Positions 24,214 through 34,216 of a stretch of DNA of 64,000 nucleotides are shown one piece after another (positions within the stretch are counted from its first letter, which is position 1; every line of letters begins with the position of its first letter). The position numbers and the translations under genes are program-made. The notes below the pieces were generated by a model, which was not told the origin of the DNA, made no database searches, and was given only the letters and a program-made list of their open reading frames with translations. This DNA comes from Acidimicrobiaceae bacterium. GTDB taxonomy: Bacteria > Actinomycetota > Acidimicrobiia > Acidimicrobiales > UBA8190. The DNA is taken from NCBI GenBank assembly GCA_003151475.1, contig PLXQ01000054.1, positions 189,529 through 253,528 of the forward strand, written 5' to 3'.

Positions 24214-27200
24214 TCAGCCCGACGCGGCGGGAACGTCCTCATCGGTCGGGATCGACGCCGGCTGTCCGTCGGCGACGGGCAAGCCGTCGCAGTAGGCGAT
24301 GCTGTTCGTCCGGACAGCCGTCACGCGAGGACCGGGCAAGACGATGCCGATCAGGTTCAGGGGGTCGGCTGCGTTCAGCCGGACCGTCTCTCGCGTGCGG
24401 GCCGTGCGACGGACGCGACGGAGTTCCTCGATGGCTTCGGGCAAGGCGTACTGCTCGCCGGCGAAACCGGTGACGAAGCGGCCGCCGCGGACGAGGCCGC
24501 GGGCTTCGAGTCGGCGTAGGGCCCAGACCACCTCACGCCAGGGCAGGGCCAGGTTCTCGCGCGCCATCAGGTCCCAGAAGACGACACCCCAGCGCGCCAG
24601 CAGTTGACCGGCCACCTGCTCGGCCAGAGCGTCGGGGTCCTCGGTCTTCCCGGGCACGGGTAGCAGCGACCAACGTCCCTCGCCGCCCTCGCGCAGAGTC
24701 GGCGCCCGGCGCCCCCCCAGGCGGTTGCGCTGCTCGTGGCGGTGCCGGCGTTTCCAGGCCTGGCGGGCCGAGAGAAGCGAGCGGACGGCTTGGAAGCCGT
24801 CGGCCGTCACGATGCCGCGGGCCACCAGATCCCAGAGACCCTCCTCGACTTCGACGGGAAGCCGGCCGGTGGCCTGGCCCAGCTCGGAGTGGAACATGGC
24901 GCCGCGCGCACGCAGCGCGTCGAGCACGTCGCGTCCCGCCCCGTGGGGCGGCCCGGAAGCGAGCGCGTCACCGCGCGTCCCCTGGAGGAGCCAGGGCAGG
25001 TCCTGGCGCAGAGCGAAGGTCACCGGGGTGGCCCGCGAGGGGGTGGCCGATCCCCGCCGGGGGCTGTCGTCGTCGGCGTCGAGCCGCAAAGCCAGGCGGC
25101 CCCAGACGAGCTCGCCCGAGAGACAGAGATCGTCGAGGAAGCGTTGCTGGTAGCTCTCCACCCGGGCCGGCAGGATCGCTTCCTCCCAGGCACCGGCGGC
25201 GATCTCGAAGCCCTGGAGCTGATCGACCACGGCCATGACCCCGGCCCGGCCCAGGCGCTGCGTGCCGGGGGCCACATGCTGCCATCGCAGGAGGAAGCGC
25301 ATCAGGTCTTGGGCCGTGACCGGTTCGATCTCGCGTCGCAGGGTGTGCTGGGTGTAGGCGTGGATCCGGGCCAGCAGCCGGCGCGCGCACCATTGTTCGT
25401 TCCCCTCGACCCGGTCGGTGTCTTGAGCGGCCAGGCCGGGGTCGAACGATCCCCGGAGGACGAAGCCCTCGGCTTCGAGCCGGGCCAGACCCACCTTCAC
25501 CCTGCTCTCGGCCAGCGCCGTCCGGGCCGCCAAGATCGCCACGGTGACGGGGCCGGTCACGTCGAGATGGCCCCGCAGGGCATCGGCGCAGGCCACGTCG
25601 GCGTCGGGCCGGGCGCCGGCCGCCAGGGACTCAGGAAGTCGGGCGTCGGGATGAAAGCGCGCCTCGGGAAAGAGTGCTTCGACCGAACCCCGCCGTTCGA
25701 GCGCCGACCAGAGCCGGTCGGCCGTGCCGCCCACGGTCACCTCCAGCGCCCGACCCGTCTCGGACAGGGTGGCGAACCACGATTCGTAGTCGGGCTGCGG
25801 GCGCAGGACCACGAGCGAGAGCAGCAGATCGTGGAGCTCCTCGGGTCCGCGGATGTCGGGCGCCGCCTCGGTGCGGACCCGCAGGACGGCGTCGGGGTCG
25901 AGCTGGGCCAGGGCGGTGGCCTCGAGGGGGAGACCCCGCCGCATCTGGACGGCCCGGCTGCGGCGCTCCTCCAGAGGGGCGTCGTCGAGGAAGGTGTAGG
26001 GCTTGCCGTTCAGAATCTCGTGGGAGAACACAGACGGTTCCGTCGACTCCACGAAGTGGACCCGGGTGGCCCCGGATTCGAGGCTCCGGAGCATCTCGAC
26101 CAGACCGTCGACGTCCATGGCCTCGTGCAGGCAGTCGTAGAGGGTCTGGCGGACGAGGAGGTGATCGGGGATCTGGACGGGTCCTGCCGCCGCGTTCTCC
26201 TGACAGGCGGCCAGGGCGGGGAAGACGGCGGCCATCAGGTCGTCCGACTCCATTCGCTGGATGGGCAGAGGATTCTTCCGGCCTCCCCGGAAACGCAGGA
26301 CGGCCAGCGAGCGGTTCAGGTTCCAGCGCCAGCGGGAGGTGAACATGGGCGAGGCCAGGACGGCCTGCTCGAGCGCCGTCGGCGCCGTCTCGGAGCGCAG
26401 CATCTTCGGCGCGCTGTCGAGGGGGAAGCTGTGCTGCGGGCCGAGCGAGAGCAGCAAGGCGTCGTCGTTGGCCGCCGCCTGGAGCTCGAAGTCGAAGGTG
26501 GCGCAGAACTTCTTGCGCAGCGCCAGGCCGAAGCCCTTGTTGATCCGGCCCCCGAGCGGGGCGTGGACCACCATCTGCATGCCCCCGGCCTCGTCGAAGA
26601 AGCGCTCGAAGACGATGTCGTCGGAGGTGGGGAGAACCCCGAGTCCTCCGAGGCCGGCCGCCAGGTAGTCGACCAGCTGCCGGGCGTCGGCCGGCGCCAG
26701 CCCGCAGGCCTCCTCCACATGGCGCGCCGCCAGCCGCCGCCGCGCGTCTTCGCCGGCAGCGTCAGGTGAGGTGCCGTCAGGTGAGGTGCCGTCAGGTGAG
26801 GTGCCGTCAGGTGAGGTGCCGTCAGGTGCGGGGGCGAGGATCTGTCCCACGGCGCGCCGGAGGATGGAGACCTCTTCGGAGAGCTCCTCCGTCCGGCTCG
26901 GTGCCTCACCGACCCAGAAGGGGATGGTGGGCTGGGCCCCTTCGGCGTCGACCACCCGGACCTCGCCCTGGCTGACCCGCTTGATCCGCCAGGAGTGGGT
27001 CCCGAGAAGAAAGACGTCACCCACCATCGATTCGATGGCGAAGTCCTCGTTGACCGAACCCACCGGGGTGTCGTCGGGCTCGAGGATGACCCGGTAGTCG
27101 CCCACCTCGGCGATGGCGCCGCCGCTCGTCAGCGCGGCCAGCCGGGCCCCGCGTCGCGGTCGCAGGATGCTGTTCACCCGGTCACGGTGCAGATAGGACA

Positions 27201-28641
27201 TTCGCTTGCCCCGGCCCGTGCTGATCCCCTCCGACGCCAGCTCCAAGACGGCCTCGTAGTCGGAGTCCGCGAGCTCGGCGTAGGGGGCGGCCCGGCGGAC
27301 GAGGGCGAGCAGGTCTCCTTCGGCCCACTCCTCGGCCGCGGCGACCTCGGCCACGATCTGCTGGGCCAGGATGTCGAGAGGGGCGACGGGAGGATGGGTG
27401 GCATCGAGTCGGCCGCCGCGGACGGCCGCCAGCAGGGCCGCGCACTCGACCAGCTCGTCGCGGGTGAGGGGGAAGAGGATCCCCTCGGGTGTGCCCCGCC
27501 GGTTGTGGTTGGACCGACCGACCCTCTGCAGCAAGGTGGCGATGGCCCGGGGTGAGCCCACCTGGCAGACGAGCTCGACCGGACCGATATCGATGCCCAG
27601 CTCGAGCGAGGCGGTGGCCACCAGCGCCTGCAGGTCCCCGGCGCGCAGCCGGCTCTCCACCCGCTGCCGCCTGTCTTTGGAGAGGCTCCCGTGGTGGGCG
27701 GCCACATGGTCGGGCCCGAGCCGCTCGGCCAGCAGGTGGGCGAGCCGCTCGGACATACGCCGGGTGTTCACGAAGACGAGGGTGGTCCGGTGGGCCCGGA
27801 CGTGCTCAGCGATCCGGTCGATGATCTCGCCGAACTGCTCGGTGGAGGCCACGGCCGAGAGCTCGGTCTCGGGGAGCTCGATGGAGATGTCGAGCCGCCG
27901 GGCATGGCCGCAGTCGACGATGGCAGTGGACCGGCCGTCGCCCACGCCGGACAACAACCGGGCCGTCTCCTCGATGGGCCTCTGGGTGGCCGACAGCCCG
28001 ATCCGCTGGGCCCGGCGCCCGACCTGCAGGTGCTCGAGCCGTTCCAGAGTGAGCGCCAGGTGCGATCCCCGTTTGTCCCGGGCCAGGGCATGGATCTCGT
28101 CCACGATGACCGTCTGCACCTGGGCCAGCGCCGCCCGGCTCTTCTGGGCCGTGACCAGCAGGTAGAGGCTCTCGGGGGTGGTCACCAAGAAGGTGGGCGG
28201 GTCCTTCACCATGGCGGCTCGGGCCCCGGGCGTGGTGTCGCCCGTCCTGACGGCCACCGTTATCGGAGGAACAGCCAGGCCCAGCGCCCGTGCCTCCTCG
28301 GCGATCTCGGCCAGGGGGCCCTCGAGGTTCTGGTGGATGTCGACGGCCAGGGCCTTCAGGGGCGAGACGTAGACGAGCCGGGTCGCCCCCGGCACCAGCT
28401 CACCGGCATCGTGGGCCCGGTAGGCGGCATCGATGGCCACCAGGAAGCCGGTCAGGGTCTTGCCTGATCCGGTGGGGGAGGCGATTAGCGTGTCTGTACC
28501 GGTTCTGATGAGCGGCCAGCCCTCGGCTTGAGGGGCGGTCGGCCCCTCGGGGAATCGACGGCGGAACCAGCCGGCCACGGCCGGGTGGAAGCCCTCGCTG
28601 CCGGTCTGGGGTAGCGGGGTTTCGCTCCGCACGGTGCTCAC
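24214..28641 (-). CDS. lhr: Large helicase-related protein Lhr
   Basis: A 1475-residue superfamily 2 DNA helicase/translocase. Walker A is ASPTGSGKT, Walker B/DEIH is VIVDEIHAL, motif III is GLSATQ and motif VI is QRVGRSNH, all in the first 400 residues, followed by the winged-helix and Lhr-core domains and the long C-terminal extension of full-length bacterial Lhr (about 1500 residues). Lhr acts in DNA repair, including the response to crosslinking agents in mycobacteria. A linker near residue 620 carries DGTSP repeats from a 15 bp tandem repeat. Starts GTG 28641 and GTG 28632 are both possible. It is divergent from lon. Confidence 0.95.
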   Translation of the reverse strand: MSTVRSETPLPQTGSEGFHPAVAGWFRRRFPEGPTAPQAEGWPLIRTGTDTLIASPTGSGKTLTGFLVAIDAAYRAHDAGELVPGATRLVYVSPLKALAVDIHQNLEGPLAEIAEEARALGLAVPPITVAVRTGDTTPGARAAMVKDPPTFLVTTPESLYLLVTAQKSRAALAQVQTVIVDEIHALARDKRGSHLALTLERLEHLQVGRRAQRIGLSATQRPIEETARLLSGVGDGRSTAIVDCGHARRLDISIELPETELSAVASTEQFGEIIDRIAEHVRAHRTTLVFVNTRRMSERLAHLLAERLGPDHVAAHHGSLSKDRRQRVESRLRAGDLQALVATASLELGIDIGPVELVCQVGSPRAIATLLQRVGRSNHNRRGTPEGILFPLTRDELVECAALLAAVRGGRLDATHPPVAPLDILAQQIVAEVAAAEEWAEGDLLALVRRAAPYAELADSDYEAVLELASEGISTGRGKRMSYLHRDRVNSILRPRRGARLAALTSGGAIAEVGDYRVILEPDDTPVGSVNEDFAIESMVGDVFLLGTHSWRIKRVSQGEVRVVDAEGAQPTIPFWVGEAPSRTEELSEEVSILRRAVGQILAPAPDGTSPDGTSPDGTSPDGTSPDAAGEDARRRLAARHVEEACGLAPADARQLVDYLAAGLGGLGVLPTSDDIVFERFFDEAGGMQMVVHAPLGGRINKGFGLALRKKFCATFDFELQAAANDDALLLSLGPQHSFPLDSAPKMLRSETAPTALEQAVLASPMFTSRWRWNLNRSLAVLRFRGGRKNPLPIQRMESDDLMAAVFPALAACQENAAAGPVQIPDHLLVRQTLYDCLHEAMDVDGLVEMLRSLESGATRVHFVESTEPSVFSHEILNGKPYTFLDDAPLEERRSRAVQMRRGLPLEATALAQLDPDAVLRVRTEAAPDIRGPEELHDLLLSLVVLRPQPDYESWFATLSETGRALEVTVGGTADRLWSALERRGSVEALFPEARFHPDARLPESLAAGARPDADVACADALRGHLDVTGPVTVAILAARTALAESRVKVGLARLEAEGFVLRGSFDPGLAAQDTDRVEGNEQWCARRLLARIHAYTQHTLRREIEPVTAQDLMRFLLRWQHVAPGTQRLGRAGVMAVVDQLQGFEIAAGAWEEAILPARVESYQQRFLDDLCLSGELVWGRLALRLDADDDSPRRGSATPSRATPVTFALRQDLPWLLQGTRGDALASGPPHGAGRDVLDALRARGAMFHSELGQATGRLPVEVEEGLWDLVARGIVTADGFQAVRSLLSARQAWKRRHRHEQRNRLGGRRAPTLREGGEGRWSLLPVPGKTEDPDALAEQVAGQLLARWGVVFWDLMARENLALPWREVVWALRRLEARGLVRGGRFVTGFAGEQYALPEAIEELRRVRRTARTRETVRLNAADPLNLIGIVLPGPRVTAVRTNSIAYCDGLPVADGQPASIPTDEDVPAASG
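26761..26829. repeat. 15 bp tandem repeat, 4.6 copies (in lhr)
   Basis: Four perfect copies of gtcaggtgaggtgcc and a partial fifth. On the coding strand it encodes DGTSP repeats in an interdomain linker of Lhr. Confidence 0.97.
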
Positions 28642-28764
28642 CCTGCTCAGGGTACCGGTGAGCTGTGTCAGCGGCCCCGGGGAATCGGTGGCCCTCCAGA
28701 TTGGTTGTATGTGCAACGAAACAGGGCGTTCCCGGCGGTCATAGGGGGCTCCCCGGCGAAAGAG

Positions 28765-31119
28765 ATGACAATGGCAGAACTGAACCAAACCTTGCCGCTA
28801 CTACCGCTTACCTCGGGTGTCGCGCTCCCGGGGATGGTCTTTACCCTGGCGCTCGAGACTGACGAGGCCCGGGCGGCGGCTGACGCCGCCGGTGCCGCGG
28901 GAGGCCAGCTCGTGCTCGTCCCCCACCTCGACGGCCGCTATTCCTCGATCGGCGTCCTGGCCGAGATCCTCGAAGTGGGCGACCTGCCCGGCGGACCCCG
29001 GGCCATGATGGTGCGCGGGGCCGAGCGCGTCACCATCGGCACCGCCGCGCCCGGCACGGGGACAGCCCTCTGGGTCCAGATCGAGCCGGTGACCGAGGGT
29101 CCCGTCACGGCCGAGGCCACTGAGCTCGCCCGCGAATACCGGGCCGTGCTTGAGAACATCCTCATCACCCGGGGTGCCCGCCGTATGGCCGAGCGTCTCC
29201 GTGAGGTGACCGAACCCTCTCTGGTGGCCGACCTCTCGGGCTACTCGCCCGACCTGTCGCTGGCCCAGAAGGTCGAGATCTTGGAGACCGTCGACGTCGA
29301 GGCGCGGTTGCGCCTGGTCATCGGCTGGGCCCGGGAGACCTTCGCCGATCTGACCCTGCGGGACCAGATCAAGTCCAACGTCGAGGAGGGCATGGAGAAG
29401 ACCCAACGCGAATTCCTCCTCCGCCGCCAGCTCGACGCCATCCGCAAGGAGCTGAACGGCCTCGACGGTGCCACCGATGAGGGCACTGTGGAGGACTACC
29501 GGGCGAAGATCGAGGCACGCGACCTACCGGAGGACGTCCGTACGGCTGTGCTGCGCGAGATCGACAAGCTCGATCGGACGACCGAGCAGAATCCCGAGAA
29601 CGGCTGGATCCGCACCTGGCTCGACACCGTCCTCGAGATCCCCTGGGGCATCGTCTCCGAGGACAACCTCGACGTCACCGACGCGGCGCGCATCCTCGAC
29701 GAGGACCACGAAGGTCTCACCGATGTGAAAGAGCGCATCTTGGAGCACCTGGCTGTTCGGGCTCTCCAGCACGAGCGCGGCCTCGTCCCCGTGGGACGGC
29801 GCGGCGCCGGTGCCATCCTCGCCCTCGTCGGTCCCCCCGGCGTGGGAAAGACCTCGCTCGGCGAGTCGGTGGCCCGCGCCCTCGGACGCAAGTTCGTCCG
29901 GGTCTCACTCGGTGGTGTCCGTGACGAGGCCGAGATCCGTGGACATCGTCGTACCTACGTCGGTGCCCAGCCGGGCCGTCTGGTCCGGGCACTGCGGGAA
30001 GCGGGGACCATGAACCCGGTCATCCTCTTGGACGAAGTGGACAAGCTCGGTGCCGACTACCGGGGCGATCCCTCGTCGGCTCTGCTTGAGGTCCTCGACC
30101 CGGCCCAGAACCACACCTTCCGTGACCACTACCTCGAGGTGGAGCTCGACCTCTCGAAGGTCCTCTTCCTGTCGACGGCCAACGTCATGGACACCATCCC
30201 CGGTCCGCTATTGGACAGGATGGAGGTCATCCGTCTCGACGGCTACACCGAGGAGGAGAAGCTCTCCATCGCCCGTCACCATCTCTTGCGTCGCCAGCTC
30301 GAGCGCACCGCGCTCCGGCCCGACGAAGTGGAGGTGACCGATGAGGCGCTGCGCTCCATCTCGGCCGACTACACCCGGGAGGCCGGGGTCCGGAACTTGG
30401 AGCGTGAGATCGGCCGGTTGCTGCGCAAGGTGGCGACCAAGCTGGTCTCCGGTGAGGTCACCGCACCCGTGGTGGTCGACGACGTCCGCCCTTGGCTCGG
30501 CCGGGCCCGCTTCTTCTTCGAAGCGGCCGACCGCACCGCCGTTCCCGGCGTGGCCACCGGACTGGCCGTCACGGGAGTGGGAGGCGATGTCCTGTTCATC
30601 GAAGCGACCTCGATGGACGGTACCGAGGGCCTCACCCTCACCGGACAGCTGGGTGACGTCATGAAGGAGTCGGCGGAGATCGCCCTCTCTTACGTGCGGT
30701 CCCACGCGGCCGAGCTCGGCATCGCCCCCGATGCCTTCACCGGTCGGCGCTTCCATCTCCACGTCCCCGCCGGCGCAGTTCCGAAGGACGGCCCCTCGGC
30801 CGGGGTCACCATGACCACGGCCCTTGTCAGCCTCCTGCGGGACCGCCCGGTCAAGTCCACCTTGGGTATGACCGGTGAGGTCACCCTCCAGGGACGGGTC
30901 TTGCCCATCGGCGGCGTCAAGCAGAAGGTTCTCGCCGCCCACCGCGCCGGCCTCACCGAAGTCGTCCTCCCGGCCCGAAACGGTCCGGATCTGGAAGACG
31001 TCCCCGAGGCCGTCAGGGAGCAGATGACCTTCCATCTGGCCGAGGAGATCGGCGAGGTCCTGTCAGCGGCGCTGGCTGACCCCGCCGCCGCCGAAGCGGC
31101 CGTCGATCGCGCCGCTTGA
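28765..31119 (+). CDS. lon: ATP-dependent protease La (Lon)
   Basis: A 784-residue AAA+ serine protease for misfolded and regulatory proteins in the cytosol. It has an N-terminal substrate-binding domain (LPLLPLTSGVALPGMVF), Walker A GPPGVGKTSLGES near residue 357, Walker B ILLDEVDK, and a protease domain with the Ser/Lys dyad: Ser in DGPSAGVT near residue 677 and Lys in GGVKQKVLAAHRAG near residue 719, matching E. coli Lon spacing. Starts ATG 28765 and ATG 28771 (AAAGAG upstream) are nearly equivalent. It has its own divergent promoter region and a strong terminator after it. Confidence 0.97.
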   Translation: MTMAELNQTLPLLPLTSGVALPGMVFTLALETDEARAAADAAGAAGGQLVLVPHLDGRYSSIGVLAEILEVGDLPGGPRAMMVRGAERVTIGTAAPGTGTALWVQIEPVTEGPVTAEATELAREYRAVLENILITRGARRMAERLREVTEPSLVADLSGYSPDLSLAQKVEILETVDVEARLRLVIGWARETFADLTLRDQIKSNVEEGMEKTQREFLLRRQLDAIRKELNGLDGATDEGTVEDYRAKIEARDLPEDVRTAVLREIDKLDRTTEQNPENGWIRTWLDTVLEIPWGIVSEDNLDVTDAARILDEDHEGLTDVKERILEHLAVRALQHERGLVPVGRRGAGAILALVGPPGVGKTSLGESVARALGRKFVRVSLGGVRDEAEIRGHRRTYVGAQPGRLVRALREAGTMNPVILLDEVDKLGADYRGDPSSALLEVLDPAQNHTFRDHYLEVELDLSKVLFLSTANVMDTIPGPLLDRMEVIRLDGYTEEEKLSIARHHLLRRQLERTALRPDEVEVTDEALRSISADYTREAGVRNLEREIGRLLRKVATKLVSGEVTAPVVVDDVRPWLGRARFFFEAADRTAVPGVATGLAVTGVGGDVLFIEATSMDGTEGLTLTGQLGDVMKESAEIALSYVRSHAAELGIAPDAFTGRRFHLHVPAGAVPKDGPSAGVTMTTALVSLLRDRPVKSTLGMTGEVTLQGRVLPIGGVKQKVLAAHRAGLTEVVLPARNGPDLEDVPEAVREQMTFHLAEEIGEVLSAALADPAAAEAAVDRAA

Positions 31120-31183
31120 AAAGCGTCGCCTGATATCGCCGCCTGACAGCGCCGCCGTCACCGGTCCCCCTGCCTTCGGGCCC

Positions 31184-31217
31184 CGCCCCGGGCGCGTCCA
31201 TCGACGTGCCCGGGGCG
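31184..31217 (+). terminator. Strong hairpin after lon
   Basis: A 15 bp stem with one G-U pair and a CATC tetraloop (arms CGCCCCGGGCGCGTC and GACGTGCCCGGGGCG), 65 bp after the lon stop. There is no U-tract, as is common for actinobacterial terminators. Confidence 0.65.
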
Positions 31218-31285
31218 CCCGACTGGCACACTGGAATGCCGAAACGGTCCCCGTTACGGGAACCGTGCGGTAAAGGGGGACTCCC

Positions 31286-32740
31286 ATGGCTTTTTCCTCT
31301 GGTGCGCCTACGGTGGCGGCACCCGTCCTCGTGGCCTTCGTCGGTCCGGCCCCGCAGCGACGTCTCACCGTCTTCTTCCGCATCATCCTCATCATCCCCG
31401 TCGCCATCGTCTCGATCTTCATCTACATCGCCGCCTTCGTGATCACGGTGATCTCGTGGTTCGCCGCGCTCTTCATCGGCCGGCTCCCTCGCTTCGCCGC
31501 CGAGTTCCTCCCGGGCTTCGTCCGGTGGGTCACGAGAGTGACCTCGTACTTCTACTTGATGACGGACAAGTACCCGCCGTTCACCCTCGAGGACGACGCC
31601 ACCTATCCCGTCCGGGTCAGTCTCCAGCCGGGACCTCTGAACCGGTGGGCCGTCCTCTTCCGCATCATCCTCATCATCCCCGCCAGCATCGTCTCGGGCG
31701 TCGTCCAGAACGGAACCTCCTCCCTCGTGGCCTTCGTCACCTGGGTGATCGTTCTGGTGAACGGCAGCATGCCGCCGGCGCTCTTCCAGGCCCTCTCGGC
31801 CGCCATCCGTTACCAGACGAGGGTGACCGGTTACTTCGTCATGGCGACCTCGGAGTACCCCTGGGGCCTGTTCGGCGACGTCGACACCACCGTTTTCGGC
31901 GCCTCGGCCGCCTACGGCGCCTACGGAGTGCCCGGTGCCTACGGCGCGCCGCCCCCGGCACCCGGGACCTCCGGCGCACCACCGGCACCGACGCCCGGAA
32001 CCTACGGCGCACCACCGGCACCGACGCCGGGAACCTACGGCGCCCCGCCCACGGTCGGCAGCTACAGCCCGCCCCCTCCACCTGACCCGGCGGCGGGTTT
32101 CCTCTCGGCGCCGCAGTCGGCCGCCGCCCCCGTGCCGCCCACCCTTCCGGGAGTGGCCTTCACCTTCGGCGGCCCCGGCTATCTCTGGGGCTACACCGAC
32201 GACCGTTCGCACTGTGGCATCTGGTCGGCCACCGACCTCACGGCGCCGCCGCAGATGTGGCCCATCGGCGACCAGGGAGAGGGTTGGGCACGGTTCCGGG
32301 ACCTCGAGCCGAACGCCGTCGCCCTCGCCGATCCCACCCCACCTCCGGCGGCCAACGCTTGGGAGCCGGCCGCCACGTCCTACGGCGCTCCGCCGCCGCC
32401 GACGTTCGCCGCCGCGCCCTCCCCGACGAGCGCGTCGCCGGCCGACGATCCGTACTGGCGGATCGTGCTGTCGAGTGGTGCCCGGCAGCTGATGGTTGTC
32501 TTCCTGGTCCTCGGCGTCATCTTCTCGTTCACCAACCGAGGCGTCTTCTTCCGGCGTACGACCCCGAACACCGCCGTGGCCAGCATTCGGGCCCCGGGTG
32601 TCGTCCGGTCACTTCCGTCGTCGGTCACGATCCACCCGACGTCCGGGCCTTTCGTCCGAACGACGAGCTCGATAGCGCTACCGGCCCGGGCTTCGGCTAC
32701 CCCCGTGTGGTCTGTGCCGTCGTCGCGTCCCGCACGCTGA
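31286..32740 (+). CDS. DUF4389 membrane protein with Pro/Gly-rich linker
   Basis: A 484-residue membrane protein. The first 190 residues hold two copies of the DUF4389 unit, each with the hallmark RLTVFFRIILIIPVAIVS or RWAVLFRIILIIPASIVS, a pair of membrane helices and a YFYLMTDKYPPF / YFVMATSEYPWG segment. A long linker of Tyr-Gly-Ala-Pro repeats follows, then a soluble segment (GYLWGYTDDRSHCGIWSATD) resembling a DUF2510/SPOR-like motif region, and a last helix (QLMVVFLVLGVIFSFTN). The final 60 residues are Arg/Ser/Pro-rich with no pattern, so a late frameshift cannot be excluded. The function is unknown. Confidence 0.8.
   Translation: MAFSSGAPTVAAPVLVAFVGPAPQRRLTVFFRIILIIPVAIVSIFIYIAAFVITVISWFAALFIGRLPRFAAEFLPGFVRWVTRVTSYFYLMTDKYPPFTLEDDATYPVRVSLQPGPLNRWAVLFRIILIIPASIVSGVVQNGTSSLVAFVTWVIVLVNGSMPPALFQALSAAIRYQTRVTGYFVMATSEYPWGLFGDVDTTVFGASAAYGAYGVPGAYGAPPPAPGTSGAPPAPTPGTYGAPPAPTPGTYGAPPTVGSYSPPPPPDPAAGFLSAPQSAAAPVPPTLPGVAFTFGGPGYLWGYTDDRSHCGIWSATDLTAPPQMWPIGDQGEGWARFRDLEPNAVALADPTPPPAANAWEPAATSYGAPPPPTFAAAPSPTSASPADDPYWRIVLSSGARQLMVVFLVLGVIFSFTNRGVFFRRTTPNTAVASIRAPGVVRSLPSSVTIHPTSGPFVRTTSSIALPARASATPVWSVPSSRPAR
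31970..32045 (+). repeat. 33 bp in-frame repeat, 2 copies (DUF4389 linker)
   Basis: Two nearly identical 33 bp units encode APPAPTPGTYG in the Pro/Gly-rich linker of the DUF4389 protein. Confidence 0.85.
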
Positions 32741-33114
32741 CGGTCTCGGAGAGCCTCCAGGTCCCTCTCCGACCGGCCCCGCTGACGGGGCGGGGCCGAG
32801 GGGCTTATGCACAGGCGAGCGGGCCATAAGGGTCCGGGACACCTTCCCCTCGCATACCGTTGGCCGTCCCGTCACGCAGCCGTCACTGCTGGTTCACTCT
32901 GGGCGGGCCTATCCACACCCATGTGGACGCCGGTCGACCTGCGGGGAAACCGGTTCCGGGGTCGATCCCACCGGGCTGGTGAAGCGCTGGGCGGCGCAGC
33001 AGAGCCACTATGCGATCGGATCTCGGCCGGCGTCGAGGCGGCCAGGTCAGCACCGACGACTTCGCCCTCGCCGTGTGAGACTGGCCGCACGACGGTGGGG
33101 GAGGGCGGCCCGAC
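32741..33114. other. 374 bp intergenic region with hairpins and DnaA-box-like sites
   Basis: No gene is supported. At 32775-32797 there is an 8 bp hairpin (GGCCCCGC/GCGGGGCC), probably the terminator of the DUF4389 gene. TTATGCACA at 32805-32813 fits the DnaA-box consensus TTATNCACA, and CTATCCACA at 32909-32917 differs from TTATCCACA by one base and overlaps the palindrome TCCACA-CCCA-TGTGGA. No replication genes are nearby, so an origin is unlikely. Confidence 0.4.
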
Positions 33115-34086
33115 ATGGACGTGGTGCGGACACCCGATGCGCGTTTCGCCGACCTCCCCGGATATCGCTACCCCCCGTGCTACGTGGAGGTCGGATCGAA
33201 AGCCACCGGACCCCTGCGCATGCACTACGTCGAGGCGGGCCCGCCTGACGCCGACCCCGTGCTGCTCCTGCACGGCCAACCGACCTGGTCCTATCTCTAC
33301 CGTCACGTGATCGACGCGCTGGCCGACGCCGGTCACTGGGTGATCGCCCCTGATGCCATCGGTTTCGGCCGTTCCGACAAGCCCACCGACAGGTTGGAGT
33401 ACACCTTCGGCCGTCATATCGAATGGACGGCCCGCCTGGTTGGGGCTCTCGATCTCCGGCGTATCACGCTGGTGGTCCAGGACTGGGGTGGTCCCATCGG
33501 CCTGGCCGTCCTGGCCGCCGAGCCTGAACGCTTCGCCCGCGTCGTTGTCACCAACACCATCCTCCACACCTCCGACCCCGCCCTCGCCGGCCGGCTGGGC
33601 TGGGCCAATCACGCGCTGGACGACGGTCGGGTCGTGCTCCAGGAGGCCCTCGTCGACTACGTGTCGTTCACCCAACGCGCCCCGGTTCTTCGCGCCAGCG
33701 ACTTCGTCTCCTTCGCCACCGCCACCGACGCGCCCCGACCCGTTCTCGACGCCTATGACGCCCCCTTCCCCGACGAGTCCTTCCAGGCCGGGATGCGGCA
33801 GTTCCCGTCGCTCATCCCCCTCACCCGCAACGATCCCGGGGCCGCCGTCAACCGCGCCACCTGGAGCGCGCTCGGGCAGTTCTTCCGTCCCTTCCTCACG
33901 GCCTACTCCGACGGCGACGAGGCCAGCGCCGGCTGGGCCGAGATCTTCCAGGAGCGTGTCCCCGGAGCACAGGGACAACGCCACCCCACGATCGTCGGGG
34001 CCGGTCATTTCGTCCCGGAGGACAAGGGCACCGAGCTCGGTGACATCGTGGCCCGCTTCATCGCCGCCAATCCCGTCGCGCTGTGA
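33115..34086 (+). CDS. Haloalkane dehalogenase-like alpha/beta hydrolase
   Basis: A 323-residue alpha/beta hydrolase of the haloalkane dehalogenase family. The oxyanion motif is LLLHGQPTWSYLYR, the nucleophile Asp lies in VVQDWGGPIG (Asp-Trp is characteristic of dehalogenases, where halide is held by Trp), and the catalytic His is in IVGAGHFVPEDKG near the C-terminus. DhlA/DhmA-like enzymes turn haloalkanes into alcohols; the natural substrate is unknown. ATG 33115 was chosen. The next gene, an NTF2-fold protein, lies 130 bp downstream beyond a repeat. Confidence 0.9.
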   Translation: MDVVRTPDARFADLPGYRYPPCYVEVGSKATGPLRMHYVEAGPPDADPVLLLHGQPTWSYLYRHVIDALADAGHWVIAPDAIGFGRSDKPTDRLEYTFGRHIEWTARLVGALDLRRITLVVQDWGGPIGLAVLAAEPERFARVVVTNTILHTSDPALAGRLGWANHALDDGRVVLQEALVDYVSFTQRAPVLRASDFVSFATATDAPRPVLDAYDAPFPDESFQAGMRQFPSLIPLTRNDPGAAVNRATWSALGQFFRPFLTAYSDGDEASAGWAEIFQERVPGAQGQRHPTIVGAGHFVPEDKGTELGDIVARFIAANPVAL

Positions 34087-34144
34087 CTGGCAGACGGTCA
34101 GACGGACGGCCGTCGTCGTAGGATTTGTCCCATGACATGACGGG

Positions 34145-34200
34145 TCGACGGCATCACTGATCGACGGCATCACTGATCGACGGCATCACACTGATCGATG
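34145..34200. repeat. 16 bp tandem repeat, 3+ copies, intergenic
   Basis: Units of tcgacggcatcactga: two perfect, a third with a 2 bp insertion, and a partial fourth. It lies directly upstream of the SD of the NTF2-like gene. Confidence 0.95.
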
Positions 34201-34216
34201 GCTAAGGGGAGAACCG

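Noticed and set aside
32805..32917. Possible chromosomal origin because of DnaA-box-like sites
   Set aside because: No dnaA, dnaN, recF, gyrB or rpmH nearby, only two boxes, and no AT-rich unwinding element.
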